A DNA stretch of 49,028 nt from an uncultured Francisella sp. (GCA_943914555.1 CALUCM010000011.1:1-49028), one strand, 5' to 3'; positions 25,921 to 36,102 are shown, counted from the stretch's first letter. Numbers and translations: made by a program. The notes: a model not told the origin generated them from the letters alone.

Positions 25921-28542
25921 ATGCAAGCGCAATACCAACCAGATTTAATCGAAGGCCCATTGCAGGAAAAATGGGAAAAAAGTGGGCGTTTTGAAGTGAA
26001 GATAGATCATAGCAAGCCCAAATATTACTGTTTGTCGATGTGGCCTTATCCTTCAGGTAAGCTCCATATGGGCCATGTCAAGAATTACACCCTTTCTGAT
26101 GTATTGTGTCGCTATAAATGGTTGAAAGGCTTTAATGTGTTACATCCATTAGGTTGGGATGCTTTTGGGCTGCCTGCTGAAAATGCAGCGATCGCGCATG
26201 GTCTCTCTCCGGCACAATGGACTCGTTCAAACATTGCTGACATGAAGGCTGTGTTGAAAAGTTTGGGATTGGCTATTGATTGGAGTCGTGAAATTGTCAG
26301 CTGCGATCCTGCATACTATGGTTGGGAACAATGGTTGTTTACTCGGCTTTATCGCCAGGGCAAGATCTATCAGAAACAGGGGACAGTAAATTGGGATCCA
26401 GTGGATCAAACGGTACTTGCTAATGAACAAGTGATTGATGGTAGGGGCTGGCGCTCAGGTGCCATCGTCCAAAAGCGTGAGATCCCCATGTACTATTTTA
26501 AAATCACGGATTATGCGCAAGAGTTATTATCAGGCTTAGACAAATTGCAAGGTTGGCCTGAAAATGTGTTGCAAATGCAAAGAAATTGGATTGGTCGTTC
26601 TAGCGGCATGACGGTGCGGTTTCCTTTGCATGAAAAAAGCAGAAGTAATTTAGATGAAGCGGTAAGTCAGTATGTGCAAGTGTATACCACGCGTCCGGAT
26701 ACTTTATTTGGTGTGACTTATCTTGCCATCGCCGCGTCGCATCCATTAGCCAAAGCTGCCTGCTGCCAAAACGTCCAGCTTGCTGAATTTATCAAAGAAT
26801 GCCAACATGGTTCAGTATCAGAAGCAGAGCTAGCAACTTTACCCAAAAGAGGTATGTTCACTGGCCGCTTTGTGCACCATCCATTAACAGATGAGCTTTT
26901 ACCAGTATGGGTTGCGAATTATGTATTATCTGGTTATGGAGACGGTGCGGTGATGGCAGTCCCTGCGCATGATGAGCGTGATTATGCTTTTGCCAAACAG
27001 TATGACTTGCCAATCAAACAGGTGATAGAGCCGATTGAGCAACAAGAGTTTGAGGAAGTTTATAGCGCAGCTGGGCGGTTAATTAATAGCGGAATTCTTA
27101 ACGGTAAGACCTCTGAAGAAGCTTTTTCTTTGATTGAACAATTATTAAAGGATCGGGGTTTGGGAGAAAAGAAAACGCAATTCAGACTGCGCGATTGGGG
27201 CATCTCTAGACAACGTTATTGGGGATGTCCGATTCCAATAGTGCATCGCAGCGATGGTACAGATGAAGCGCTGTCTGATGATCAATTACCTCTACTTTTA
27301 CCGGAAAATTTATTGCCTAAAGGTGATGGTTCTCCTTTAAAGCATGATGCTGATTTTTATGAGGTTAAAGGTGCAGCAGGGCAAACAATCGGTAGTTATG
27401 AAACGGATACCATGGATACCTTCGTGGAATCAAGTTGGTATTTTCTGCGCTACACCTGTGTTAACAATCAAAAGAGCATGATTGATCCGCAGGCTGCTGC
27501 CTATTGGTTGCCGGTAGATCAATATGTGGGTGGAGTGGAACATGCTATATTGCACCTGCTTTATGCGCGCTATTTCACCAAACTGATGAGAGATGAGGGG
27601 TTAATTGATATTGATGAGCCCTTTACTCGATTACTGACACAAGGCATGGTTATTGCGCCTACCTATTATCAGCAAACAGCGCAAGGAGGCAAAATTTGGC
27701 TAGCAAGTGAAGATGTTGAGCTACAAAAAAATGCTAAAGGCCAAGTGATCTCTGCCATCAGTAAAAAAGATGGACAAACGGTTTACCTTGGTGGTATGGA
27801 AAAGATGTCTAAATCCAAAAATAATGGGGTAGATCCAGTGCGCATTATTAATGTTTATGGCGCAGACACGGTACGGTTGTTTTGTATGTTTGCAGCTCCG
27901 CCTGAGCAGTCATTGGAGTGGACAGAAGAAGGGGTTGAGGGCGCTTTTCGATTTTTAAGACGTTTGTGGCGCATTGTTTTTGCTTTAAAGCAAATGCCAG
28001 TTGACCAGCCGTTTAAGGGGAGTGGTAAGGAATTATCGGCCGAATTAAAAGATCTGCGTTTTAAATTGCATCACAGTATTGAGCGGGTGAGCCATGATTT
28101 TGAGGTGCGTCAGCAATTTAATACTGCTATTGCTGCAGTGATGGAATTGCTTAACCAATATGATAAGACAAATTGGCAAGATCAGGGGCGCATCGGTTTG
28201 TCGGTTGCCTTAGAGACCATTTTAGCGGTACTACGCCTTCTTTGGCCAATCACACCACATATCTGTGAAACTTTATGGGATGAATTGGGTAGAAGTGAAT
28301 CATTACAGGAGGTCGGTTGGCCAGTGGTGGATCAAGAAGCTTTATTTAAGGATGAAATCACTTTAATGGTGCAAATTAACGGTAAATTGCGTGGGCAAAT
28401 TAAAGTTCCAGTTGACGCTGATGAAAGAGGTATTATTTCTTTTGCTTTAACGCAGACGTTTGTACAAAAACACACGCAAGGTAAAGAAATTAAAAAAACA
28501 ATTGTGGTGCCAAGACGCTTGATTAATATTGTACTCAAGTAA
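25921..28542 (+). CDS. leuS: Leucyl-tRNA synthetase
   Basis: Charges tRNA-Leu. The class I synthetase of 873 residues has HMGH at 49-52 and KMSKS at 628-632. The CP1 editing domain includes TTRPDTLFGVTY and VPAHDERDYAFA with the editing Asp. Also present are WGISRQRYWG and the C-terminal VQINGKLRGQI region. It is preceded by GATGG-rich sequence with a usable GGAG (AUG at 25921). In many gammaproteobacteria leuS is followed by lptE and holA; here it is followed by a parS palindrome and an unrelated small membrane protein. Confidence 0.98.
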   Translation: MQAQYQPDLIEGPLQEKWEKSGRFEVKIDHSKPKYYCLSMWPYPSGKLHMGHVKNYTLSDVLCRYKWLKGFNVLHPLGWDAFGLPAENAAIAHGLSPAQWTRSNIADMKAVLKSLGLAIDWSREIVSCDPAYYGWEQWLFTRLYRQGKIYQKQGTVNWDPVDQTVLANEQVIDGRGWRSGAIVQKREIPMYYFKITDYAQELLSGLDKLQGWPENVLQMQRNWIGRSSGMTVRFPLHEKSRSNLDEAVSQYVQVYTTRPDTLFGVTYLAIAASHPLAKAACCQNVQLAEFIKECQHGSVSEAELATLPKRGMFTGRFVHHPLTDELLPVWVANYVLSGYGDGAVMAVPAHDERDYAFAKQYDLPIKQVIEPIEQQEFEEVYSAAGRLINSGILNGKTSEEAFSLIEQLLKDRGLGEKKTQFRLRDWGISRQRYWGCPIPIVHRSDGTDEALSDDQLPLLLPENLLPKGDGSPLKHDADFYEVKGAAGQTIGSYETDTMDTFVESSWYFLRYTCVNNQKSMIDPQAAAYWLPVDQYVGGVEHAILHLLYARYFTKLMRDEGLIDIDEPFTRLLTQGMVIAPTYYQQTAQGGKIWLASEDVELQKNAKGQVISAISKKDGQTVYLGGMEKMSKSKNNGVDPVRIINVYGADTVRLFCMFAAPPEQSLEWTEEGVEGAFRFLRRLWRIVFALKQMPVDQPFKGSGKELSAELKDLRFKLHHSIERVSHDFEVRQQFNTAIAAVMELLNQYDKTNWQDQGRIGLSVALETILAVLRLLWPITPHICETLWDELGRSESLQEVGWPVVDQEALFKDEITLMVQINGKLRGQIKVPVDADERGIISFALTQTFVQKHTQGKEIKKTIVVPRRLINIVLK

Positions 28543-28543
28543 T

Positions 28544-28559
28544 TGTTTCACGTGAAACA
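28544..28559. promoter_or_regulatory. parS centromere-like site (ParB binding)
   Basis: TGTTTCACGTGAAACA is a perfect 16-bp palindrome that fits the widely conserved chromosomal parS consensus (TGTTNCACGTGAAACA). It sits two bases after the leuS stop, between genes. I found no second copy in the window. In other bacteria, parS sites cluster near the replication origin and load ParB for chromosome segregation. Confidence 0.85.
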
Positions 28560-28582
28560 GTTAGTTTTTTAGGTAAAGAGCA

Positions 28583-29023
28583 ATGCCGATGCGATTAGTA
28601 AATATGTGGTTGATTGTCTGGTTTCGCAGTTTTGGTGCGATTAACAAAACTTACTATATCGTTCAACTAACAAAAGCCTGTATTATCGCTTTTATCTTCA
28701 GCGTTTTTTATCACAGTCTTAATATCTTGCAAACAAAGTGTTTCTTGAGCATAGCCTTAAAGACGTTGCTTTTTCCGTATGCTTGGTATGTGGTTGATAA
28801 ATTAAAAAATGCTTTGTTGGATGATGAATCGGTATTTAGCGGTTATTTCTCATTGTTCATCAATTGCTTGCTTGCCATCTTGGTATGGGCTTGGTCTTTT
28901 TTCTTGGCGATACTAGGTCTATTATTTCTTTACCTTAGTTCAGGCATCACTATTGATAAAAAGTCCAAAAAGCGTTCTTCTTTAAGGATAGAACAATTAC
29001 CACAAAAAAATAGTAAACAGTAA
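28583..29023 (+). CDS. Small multi-pass membrane protein, unknown function
   Basis: A 146-residue protein with three or so hydrophobic segments (about 28-45, 52-70 and 90-118) and a basic hydrophilic tail (DKKSKKRSSLRIEQLPQ). The length and membrane profile recall the bacterial rod-shape protein MreD, but no diagnostic motif is visible and I do not assign it. The start is supported by AGGTAAAGAG upstream of the ATG. It occupies the place where lptE lies after leuS in related bacteria, yet has no lipobox and does not resemble LptE. Confidence 0.65.
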   Translation: MPMRLVNMWLIVWFRSFGAINKTYYIVQLTKACIIAFIFSVFYHSLNILQTKCFLSIALKTLLFPYAWYVVDKLKNALLDDESVFSGYFSLFINCLLAILVWAWSFFLAILGLLFLYLSSGITIDKKSKKRSSLRIEQLPQKNSKQ

Positions 29024-29076
29024 ATTCATCATTGATATCTTAAGAGTAAAACATCTTTAATTACTACTTGGCTACA

Positions 29077-29105
29077 TTGCTTCGTTAGAAGCTTTGCTTT
29101 ACAAT
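29077..29105 (+). promoter_or_regulatory. Putative sigma70 promoter for carAB
   Basis: TTGCTT and TACAAT are separated by exactly 17 bases, about 46 bases before the carA start. No ArgR or PurR operator was recognised. Confidence 0.4.
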
Positions 29106-29151
29106 TATAAGGTTAGGGTGAAATTTACTAAAGCTTGGATAGGAAATAAAT

Positions 29152-30300
29152 ATGACGCAAGCAGTATTGGCTCTTGCAGATGGAACAGTATTTGAAGGAG
29201 TTTCTGTTGGCGTTGAAGGTAAAATTGCGGTTGGGGAAGTGGTTTTTAATACCTCTATGACAGGCTACCAGGAAATTTTAACAGACCCTTCTTATGCGTT
29301 TCAATTAGTTGCCCTTACCTACTCCCATATTGGTAATACAGGGGTTAATGCACAAGATATGGAATCTTCTCGTGTGTTTGCCTCTGGACTGATTATTAGG
29401 GATGCTTCTATTGCAGTCAGTAATTATCGCGCACAAGGTTCCCTAGCAGATTTTTTAATGAAGCAGCAAGTAGTGGCAATTGCAGAAATCGATACCCGCG
29501 CTTTAACCCATTTGCTTAGAAACAAGGGGGCGCAAGCAGGTGTCATTATGGTAGGGCAAGATATCGATATCCCAAGCGGTATCAAAATGGCTAAGGGATT
29601 TTCGATGCTAGGAAAGGACTTGGCGCGGCTAGTAACATGTCAGAAGCCTTATTTTTTCAAACAAAAAAGCTGGCTTGCTAATAACTCAGTAAAAACGTCT
29701 TGCACTTTGACACATCCCATAACGCCATACAAAGTAGTGGTTTATGATTTTGGTGTGAAAAGACAGATTTTATGTGCCTTGGTTGATCGAGGCTGTGAAG
29801 TAGTGGTGGTACCTGCCACGACTTCTGTAGAGGATGCTTTGTCCTATCAACCTGATGGTATTTTACTCTCTAATGGGCCAGGAGATCCGCAGCCTTGTGA
29901 TTATGCTATTAAAACCACGCAGATATTTTTAGAAAAAGGGCTACCTTTGCTAGGAATTTGCTTGGGACATCAGTTGTTGGGCTTGGCTTTGGGCGGACGC
30001 ACTAAGAAGATTAAGTTTGGGCATCATGGAGCCAATCACCCCGTCTTAAATAAACGCGATGGTCGGGTATGGATCACCAGTCAAAATCATGGATTTGTGG
30101 TTGATGAAGGAAGTCTTCCTGATAATGTTGAAGTGACCCATCTTTCTTTGTTTGATGGGTCGCTGCAAGGGATGCGATTAAAAAATAAACTCGTTTTTTC
30201 CTTTCAGGGACATCCAGAAGCCTCTCCTGGACCGCAAGAGTCAAGTGCTTTATTTGATCAATTTATTGATTTAATGGCCAAGTATCGAGAAAAAAAGTAA
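29152..30300 (+). CDS. carA: Carbamoyl-phosphate synthase small (glutaminase) subunit
   Basis: Hydrolyses glutamine and channels ammonia to CarB for carbamoyl phosphate, the shared precursor of pyrimidines and arginine. The 382-residue product has the N-terminal CPSase domain (VFNTSMTGYQEILTDPSY) and a class I glutamine amidotransferase domain with the nucleophile Cys270 in GICLGHQLLG, NHGFVV, and the catalytic His-Glu in FQGHPEASPGP. The gap to carB is 44 bases, so the two form an operon. A candidate promoter with ideal spacing precedes it. Confidence 0.98.
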   Translation: MTQAVLALADGTVFEGVSVGVEGKIAVGEVVFNTSMTGYQEILTDPSYAFQLVALTYSHIGNTGVNAQDMESSRVFASGLIIRDASIAVSNYRAQGSLADFLMKQQVVAIAEIDTRALTHLLRNKGAQAGVIMVGQDIDIPSGIKMAKGFSMLGKDLARLVTCQKPYFFKQKSWLANNSVKTSCTLTHPITPYKVVVYDFGVKRQILCALVDRGCEVVVVPATTSVEDALSYQPDGILLSNGPGDPQPCDYAIKTTQIFLEKGLPLLGICLGHQLLGLALGGRTKKIKFGHHGANHPVLNKRDGRVWITSQNHGFVVDEGSLPDNVEVTHLSLFDGSLQGMRLKNKLVFSFQGHPEASPGPQESSALFDQFIDLMAKYREKK

Positions 30301-30344
30301 TTTGATCAGACAATTTCAGCTGTCAGCAGATAAGAAAGGTGCTC

Positions 30345-33300
30345 ATGCCTAAGAGAACAGATATAAAAAGTATTTTAATCATTGGTGCGGGCCCCATTGT
30401 TATTGGACAAGCTTGCGAATTTGATTATTCTGGAGCGCAAGCATGTAAAGCTTTGCGAGAGGAAGGTTATCGCGTTATTTTAGTTAACTCTAACCCAGCA
30501 ACAATTATGACTGACCCTCAAGTTGCTGATGTCACTTATATAGAGCCTTTACAGTGGGAATTTATTGCTGAAATCATTAAACGAGAAAAACCAGATGCTT
30601 TATTGCCAACGATGGGCGGGCAAACCGCTTTAAATTGTGCGCTGCGTTTGGAGCAAGAAGGGATTTTAGCTCACTATCAGGTTGAGTTAATTGGGGCAAA
30701 TGCACAAGCGATTCATCAAGCAGAAGATCGCGGTCTTTTTAAAGAAGCAATGGAAAGGATTGGATTAAATTGTCCACAGTCATATGTTTGTCATAGTATT
30801 GAAGAAGCCAGACAGGCACAAGAGGCCATAGGATTTCCAACTTTGATTCGTCCCTCTTTTACCATGGGCGGCAGTGGTGCAGGTATCGCTTATAACACTG
30901 AGGAATTTGAGCAGATTTGTGAACGCGGGTTTGAAGCTTCTCCCACCCACGAATTGTTGGTAGAGCAGTCGATTTTAGGTTGGAAAGAGTTTGAGATGGA
31001 GGTGATTCGTGATCACCGTGATAACTGTCTTATTGTCTGCTCTATTGAAAATGTTGATCCCATGGGAGTGCATACCGGTGATTCCATTACAGTGGCACCA
31101 ATTCAAACGCTCACAGATAAAGAGTATCAGGTGATGCGCAATGCCAGTATTGCAGTATTGCGTGAGATTGGTGTGGATACTGGCGGAGCGAATGTACAAT
31201 TTGCTGTACATCCAAGGACTGGGGAGATGATTGTCATTGAAATGAATCCAAGAGTTTCTCGTTCTTCAGCACTTGCTTCCAAGGCAACGGGCTTTCCTAT
31301 TGCTAAAGTGGCTGCTAAATTAGCTATAGGCCTTACTTTGGATGAGATTAGAAATGATATCACAGGAGGTAAAACACCTGCTTCTTTTGAACCAAGCTTG
31401 GATTATATAGTGACGAAAATCCCCCGTTTTGCCTTTGAGAAATTCCCGGCAGCTGATGATCATTTAACAACACAAATGAAGTCTGTGGGTGAAGCAATGG
31501 CGATTGGCCGTACTTTTCAAGAATCCCTGCAAAAAGCTTTGCGTAGTTTAGAAACAGGGCTTTTTGGTTTGACACCACGTACGCGAGATATGCTCGCTAT
31601 TAAAAAAGAATTGATCAACGCTAAATCCGAACGTATTTTATATGTTGCAGATGCTTTTAGAATGGGGATGACGGTAGAAACAGTGCATGAGTTATCTCAT
31701 ATTGATCCTTGGTTTTTGCGACAAATTGAAGATTTGGTGCAAGAAGAACAGTTGCTGCAAACTCAGATGTTTAATCAAATTACCAAAGCAGATTTTAAGC
31801 GCCTTAAGAGAAAAGGGTTCTCTGATAGGCATCTGGCAGATCTTTTTAAAGTTGATGAGCAAACTATCCGACTGCGTAGAACACGTGATTGGGATCTATA
31901 CCCAGTATATAAACGAGTTGATACTTGTGCGGGTGAATTTGCTGCAACGACCGCTTATATGTATTCAACTTATGAGCAAGAAGATGAATCATTTCCCGGA
32001 GATCAAAAGAAAATCATGATCTTAGGTGGTGGGCCTAATCGTATTGGTCAAGGGATTGAATTTGATTATTGTTGTGTGCATGCTGCTTTGGCTTTGCGCG
32101 AACAGGGTTGGCAAACCATTATGGTAAATTGCAATCCAGAAACAGTCTCAACTGATTTTGATATTTCTGATCGTCTTTATTTTGAGCCGATTACTTTAGA
32201 AGATGTACTTAACATTATTCACCGCGAACGCCCTTATGGAGTGATTGTGCATTATGGTGGACAAACCCCTTTAAAACTAGCTAAGGGTTTGGTGCAGCAA
32301 GGTATTCATATTATTGGCACCTCAGCAGATAGCATTGATTGTGCAGAAGATCGTGAACGTTTTCAACAAATGTTACAGAAACTTGGCTTAAAACAACCTG
32401 AAAATCGCATTGCCAAGCGTACTGAAGAAGCAGTAACCTTAGCAGAAGAAATTGGCTATCCTTTAGTGGTTCGCCCTTCTTATGTGTTGGGTGGACGAGC
32501 CATGCGCATTGTCAATGACAGTGCACAGTTGATGAATTACATGGATAAAGCGGTGACAGTTTCTGAATCTAATCCTGTTTTATTGGATCGGTTTTTGAAT
32601 CGGGCGGTAGAAGTGGATGTTGATTGTATCAGTGATGGTGATATGGCCGTTATTGGTGGTTTGATGGAGCATATTGAAGAAGCTGGTGTGCATAGTGGTG
32701 ATTCTGCTTGCTCTATCCCAGCCTACTCGCTTAACCAGACTATACAAGAAGAGATATGTCGGCAAAGTAAAGCCTTGGCTAAGGCTTTGGGTGTGGTTGG
32801 TCTAATGAATGTGCAGTTTGCTGTGCAAAATGGAGTCATTTATGTGTTAGAAGTAAACCCAAGGGCTAGCCGCACTATCCCTTTTGTCAGTAAGGCAACA
32901 GGTGTTCCTTTGGCCCAACTTGGTGCTAAAGTGATGGCAGGGGGGAAACTCAAAAATCTGGGTTTTACACACGAAGTAGTGTCTGAACACTATTTTGTCA
33001 AGGAAGCAGTTTTCCCTTTCATTAAATTTCCTGGGGTAGATGCCATTTTAGGTCCTGAAATGTATTCTACTGGTGAAGTCATGGGGATTGGACAAAATTT
33101 TGCTGAAGCTTTTATTAAATCACAGATTGCATCTGGGCAGTCCTTTTGTGAAGCAGGTAATGTATTCCTTTCTGTAAGAGATGATGATAAGCCCCTTGCC
33201 GTAGCTATTGCTCGTAATTTTATCAAAAATGGATACCATATTATGGCTACACGGGGGACAGCTCATTATTTGCAGCAGCAAGATATTCAAGTGACCATGG

Positions 33301-33560
33301 TGAATAAGGTGTTAGAAGGTCGCCCACATATTGTCGATAAAATCAAGGATGGTGAGATTGCCATTGTAATTAATACAGTAAGAAATTCCTCTCAGTCGAT
33401 ACAGGATAGCCATTCTATCCGTCGTAGTGCTTTGACGCAGAACATTCCTTTATATACTAGTATTTCGGCCGGATTAGTCATCAGTCAAGGCATTGCCCAT
33501 AAGAATGCTAAAAAGGTTGTGTATGCGTTACAACAACTTCATAGTAATAAGAGTAAGTGA
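30345..33560 (+). CDS. carB: Carbamoyl-phosphate synthase large subunit
   Basis: The 1071-residue synthetase subunit holding two ATP-grasp halves. The first half begins KSILIIGAGPIVIGQACEFDYSG. The second half repeats the pattern as KIMILGGGPNRIGQGIEFDY near residue 558. A C-terminal MGS-like regulatory domain follows (from about residue 935). The ATG at 30345 is chosen over the GTG at 30339 because AAGAAAGG lies at good distance and the family starts MPKR. It overlaps the alternative rnhA start codon by three bases. Confidence 0.98.
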   Translation: MPKRTDIKSILIIGAGPIVIGQACEFDYSGAQACKALREEGYRVILVNSNPATIMTDPQVADVTYIEPLQWEFIAEIIKREKPDALLPTMGGQTALNCALRLEQEGILAHYQVELIGANAQAIHQAEDRGLFKEAMERIGLNCPQSYVCHSIEEARQAQEAIGFPTLIRPSFTMGGSGAGIAYNTEEFEQICERGFEASPTHELLVEQSILGWKEFEMEVIRDHRDNCLIVCSIENVDPMGVHTGDSITVAPIQTLTDKEYQVMRNASIAVLREIGVDTGGANVQFAVHPRTGEMIVIEMNPRVSRSSALASKATGFPIAKVAAKLAIGLTLDEIRNDITGGKTPASFEPSLDYIVTKIPRFAFEKFPAADDHLTTQMKSVGEAMAIGRTFQESLQKALRSLETGLFGLTPRTRDMLAIKKELINAKSERILYVADAFRMGMTVETVHELSHIDPWFLRQIEDLVQEEQLLQTQMFNQITKADFKRLKRKGFSDRHLADLFKVDEQTIRLRRTRDWDLYPVYKRVDTCAGEFAATTAYMYSTYEQEDESFPGDQKKIMILGGGPNRIGQGIEFDYCCVHAALALREQGWQTIMVNCNPETVSTDFDISDRLYFEPITLEDVLNIIHRERPYGVIVHYGGQTPLKLAKGLVQQGIHIIGTSADSIDCAEDRERFQQMLQKLGLKQPENRIAKRTEEAVTLAEEIGYPLVVRPSYVLGGRAMRIVNDSAQLMNYMDKAVTVSESNPVLLDRFLNRAVEVDVDCISDGDMAVIGGLMEHIEEAGVHSGDSACSIPAYSLNQTIQEEICRQSKALAKALGVVGLMNVQFAVQNGVIYVLEVNPRASRTIPFVSKATGVPLAQLGAKVMAGGKLKNLGFTHEVVSEHYFVKEAVFPFIKFPGVDAILGPEMYSTGEVMGIGQNFAEAFIKSQIASGQSFCEAGNVFLSVRDDDKPLAVAIARNFIKNGYHIMATRGTAHYLQQQDIQVTMVNKVLEGRPHIVDKIKDGEIAIVINTVRNSSQSIQDSHSIRRSALTQNIPLYTSISAGLVISQGIAHKNAKKVVYALQQLHSNKSK

Positions 33561-33565
33561 ACAGT

Positions 33566-34006
33566 ATGATTAATAAGGTTGATTTATATGTTGATGGTGC
33601 CTGTAAAGGCAATCCCGGTCCGGGGGGGTGGGGTTGTGTCATTATGCAAGAAGATCATATCATCCAAGAACTCTATGGCGCACAAAATAATACAACCAAC
33701 AACCGCATGGAACTAAAGTCTGCCATTGAAGGATTGCGTGCCATCAAAGAAAAATCGCAGGTGGCTCTGTATACTGATTCACAGTATGTCAAAAATGGTA
33801 TTAATGATTGGCTTAGGCGCTGGGTCAGTAATGGCTGGAAAACGGCCAATAATAAAGCAGTTAAAAATCAAGATTTATGGATAGAGTTACACCGGGAATG
33901 TCAGCGTCATGATATCTCTTGGCACTGGGTCAAAGGCCATTCAGGTCTTTTAGGCAATGAGCGTGCCGATCAGCTGGCTCAACTTGGTTGCCAGAGTTTA
34001 CTATAG
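33566..34006 (+). CDS. rnhA: Ribonuclease HI
   Basis: Cleaves the RNA strand of RNA-DNA hybrids, removing primers and R-loops. From the ATG at 33566 it is 146 residues. The active-site carboxylates are all present: Asp10 in YVDGACKGNPGPGGWG, Glu49 in NNRMELKSA, Asp71 in LYTDSQYVKNGI, His in VKGHSG, and Asp in NERADQLA. A GTG at 33557 overlapping the carB stop is an alternative start. Its position directly after carB suggests cotranscription. Confidence 0.96.
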   Translation: MINKVDLYVDGACKGNPGPGGWGCVIMQEDHIIQELYGAQNNTTNNRMELKSAIEGLRAIKEKSQVALYTDSQYVKNGINDWLRRWVSNGWKTANNKAVKNQDLWIELHRECQRHDISWHWVKGHSGLLGNERADQLAQLGCQSLL

Positions 34007-34035
34007 ACCATAGATTAAAAAATCACAGTATAAAT

Positions 34036-36102
34036 ATGCCAGCCTTAAAATCATTCATAGTAGTATTATCTCTCTTACTTTTAGGAGCATGTATGACAAT
34101 AGATCATTCACACCATCATAAGGCTCATCATCGTTTAATTGATCGAGCTATTTTATTTGACAATCCTGAAGTGGCAGGTGCTCAGTTAAGTCCAGATGGA
34201 CGTTACATCTCTTTTCTTAAAGCGCATGATGGTATATTGAATATTTGGTTGAAAAAAGTAAATGAGCCTTTTGAAAAAGCCGTATTGCTCACTGATAGTA
34301 AACGTCCTTTGTCCGGCTACTTTTGGACTGAAGATGGTCAATATATTCTATATTTAAGAGATAATGATGGGGATGAAAATTACCATTTGTATGCTCTTGA
34401 TCCAAGTCAAGCCACGGCAGAAAAACTTCCCGTATCTAGAAATATCACTCCTTTTAAAGGCGCAAGAGTCACTTTAGTACATATGAGTCAGATACATCCA
34501 GATTATATCTGGATCGGCTTAAATAATCGGGACCCTGCATGGTTTGATTTATACCGTTTGACTATATCTAGTGGGCAATTAGAAAAGATTTATCAGAATG
34601 AGGACCGTATTGTTGGATTTGAGTTTGATTGGGATGATCAGTTAAGAATTCTTGAACGCACTGATGAAAAAGGCAATACTGAAATATTTAAGCGCTCAGC
34701 TGATGGAAAGTTGACCTCCTTGCTGACTGTTAATATCAATGATGCTTTTTCAATTGCGGGTTGGACTCCTGATAATAGTCATCCTTATGTTATCAGTAAT
34801 CAAGGAGATGTAGATTTAGCTACTTTGTATTTGATGGATTTACAGACTGCACAACGGCAAAAAGTTGAATCTGACCCTAAGAATCATGTGGATATTGATG
34901 ATGTGGTGTTTAATCGTAATACACGACGAATGACTGCGACAAGTTATATCGACGATAAGCCTATCTATTATTGGAAAGATAAAGAAAGAGAAGCACAGTA
35001 TCAATATCTCAAGCAACAATTTAAAGGTAAAGAAGTAGGGATTATTGATGCGGATAATGAGTACCACAAGTTTTTAGTTAGTGTCTGGGCAGATAAACAT
35101 GCTGGTGATGTTTATCTTTTTGAGCCGTATGCAAAAGATCCAAAACAGAAGTTAATTTACCAATACACGAGTCGGCCAGCCCTAAAGAAAGTTGAGTTTC
35201 TGTTATCTCCAATGCAGGCGATCTGCTATTCTAGCCGCGATGGCTTGAAAATCCCTGCTTATTTAACGTTGCCTATTAACTATGGCAAGGACAAGAAATT
35301 ACCTTTGGTAGTTTTGGTTCATGGGGGTCCTAAGGGCCCTCGTGACTATTGGGGATATGATCCGACAGTACAATTTTTAGCCAATCGAGGATATGCTGTT
35401 TTACAGCCTAATTATCGGGCTAGTGGAGGTTATGGTAAGAAATTTTTAAATGCAGGAGACTTGCAGTGGGGTAAACTCATGCAAGATGATATCACCTATG
35501 GAGTGAAGTATTTGGTTGGTAAGGGAATCATTGATCCTAAAAAGGTAGTTATTATGGGTGGAAGTTATGGTGGTTATGCTACTTTGGCGGGTCTAGCTTT
35601 TACTCCGGATATTTATGCTGCAGGTGTCGATATTGTTGGTCCTAGTAATTTATTTACTTTACTTGCTTCCATTCCTCCTTACTGGGAAGCTGGTAGAGCA
35701 CAGCTTTATCAAATGACTGGTTCCCCTGAGACAGAAGAAGGTAAAAAGCGGTTATATGAAGCTAGCCCGTTATTTAGTGTTGATAAAATTAATAAGCCGC
35801 TGATGATTGTGCAAGGTGCCAATGACCCGCGAGTCAATCAAGCGGAGTCAGATCAAATTGTGGCTGCTTTACGTGATAAAGGCAAAAAAGTAGTTTATTT
35901 GCTTGCCAAAGATGAAGGCCATGGCTATGTAAAACCTCTTAATCGTATGGCAATGTATGCTGAAATTGAGAAATTCCTTGCTGAAATTCTGGGAGGAGCA
36001 TACCAAAAAGACATGTCTTCTGAAGTAAGTAAAACTCTGCAACAACTCAAAGTGGATGTTACTTCGGTTAAGAGCGACGTTTCTTCTCATCTTCATAAAT
36101 AA
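34036..36102 (+). CDS. S9-family prolyl-oligopeptidase-like lipoprotein
   Basis: An alpha/beta-hydrolase peptidase of 688 residues from the ATG at 34036, which exposes a lipoprotein signal (hydrophobic core and LLLGAC). The mature N-terminus is histidine-rich (HSHHHKAHH). Residues about 50-400 hold WD-like or PD40 propeller repeats (SPDGRYISFLKA, TEDGQYILYLRDND). The catalytic domain has HGGPKGPRDYWG, nucleophile Ser510 in GGSYGGYATL, Asp in GANDPRVNQAESDQ and His in DEGHGY. It is therefore probably an active acylaminoacyl- or dipeptidyl-type peptidase anchored in the envelope. The C-terminal 30 residues form a Ser/Val-rich helical tail beyond the usual fold. Confidence 0.85.
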   Translation: MPALKSFIVVLSLLLLGACMTIDHSHHHKAHHRLIDRAILFDNPEVAGAQLSPDGRYISFLKAHDGILNIWLKKVNEPFEKAVLLTDSKRPLSGYFWTEDGQYILYLRDNDGDENYHLYALDPSQATAEKLPVSRNITPFKGARVTLVHMSQIHPDYIWIGLNNRDPAWFDLYRLTISSGQLEKIYQNEDRIVGFEFDWDDQLRILERTDEKGNTEIFKRSADGKLTSLLTVNINDAFSIAGWTPDNSHPYVISNQGDVDLATLYLMDLQTAQRQKVESDPKNHVDIDDVVFNRNTRRMTATSYIDDKPIYYWKDKEREAQYQYLKQQFKGKEVGIIDADNEYHKFLVSVWADKHAGDVYLFEPYAKDPKQKLIYQYTSRPALKKVEFLLSPMQAICYSSRDGLKIPAYLTLPINYGKDKKLPLVVLVHGGPKGPRDYWGYDPTVQFLANRGYAVLQPNYRASGGYGKKFLNAGDLQWGKLMQDDITYGVKYLVGKGIIDPKKVVIMGGSYGGYATLAGLAFTPDIYAAGVDIVGPSNLFTLLASIPPYWEAGRAQLYQMTGSPETEEGKKRLYEASPLFSVDKINKPLMIVQGANDPRVNQAESDQIVAALRDKGKKVVYLLAKDEGHGYVKPLNRMAMYAEIEKFLAEILGGAYQKDMSSEVSKTLQQLKVDVTSVKSDVSSHLHK

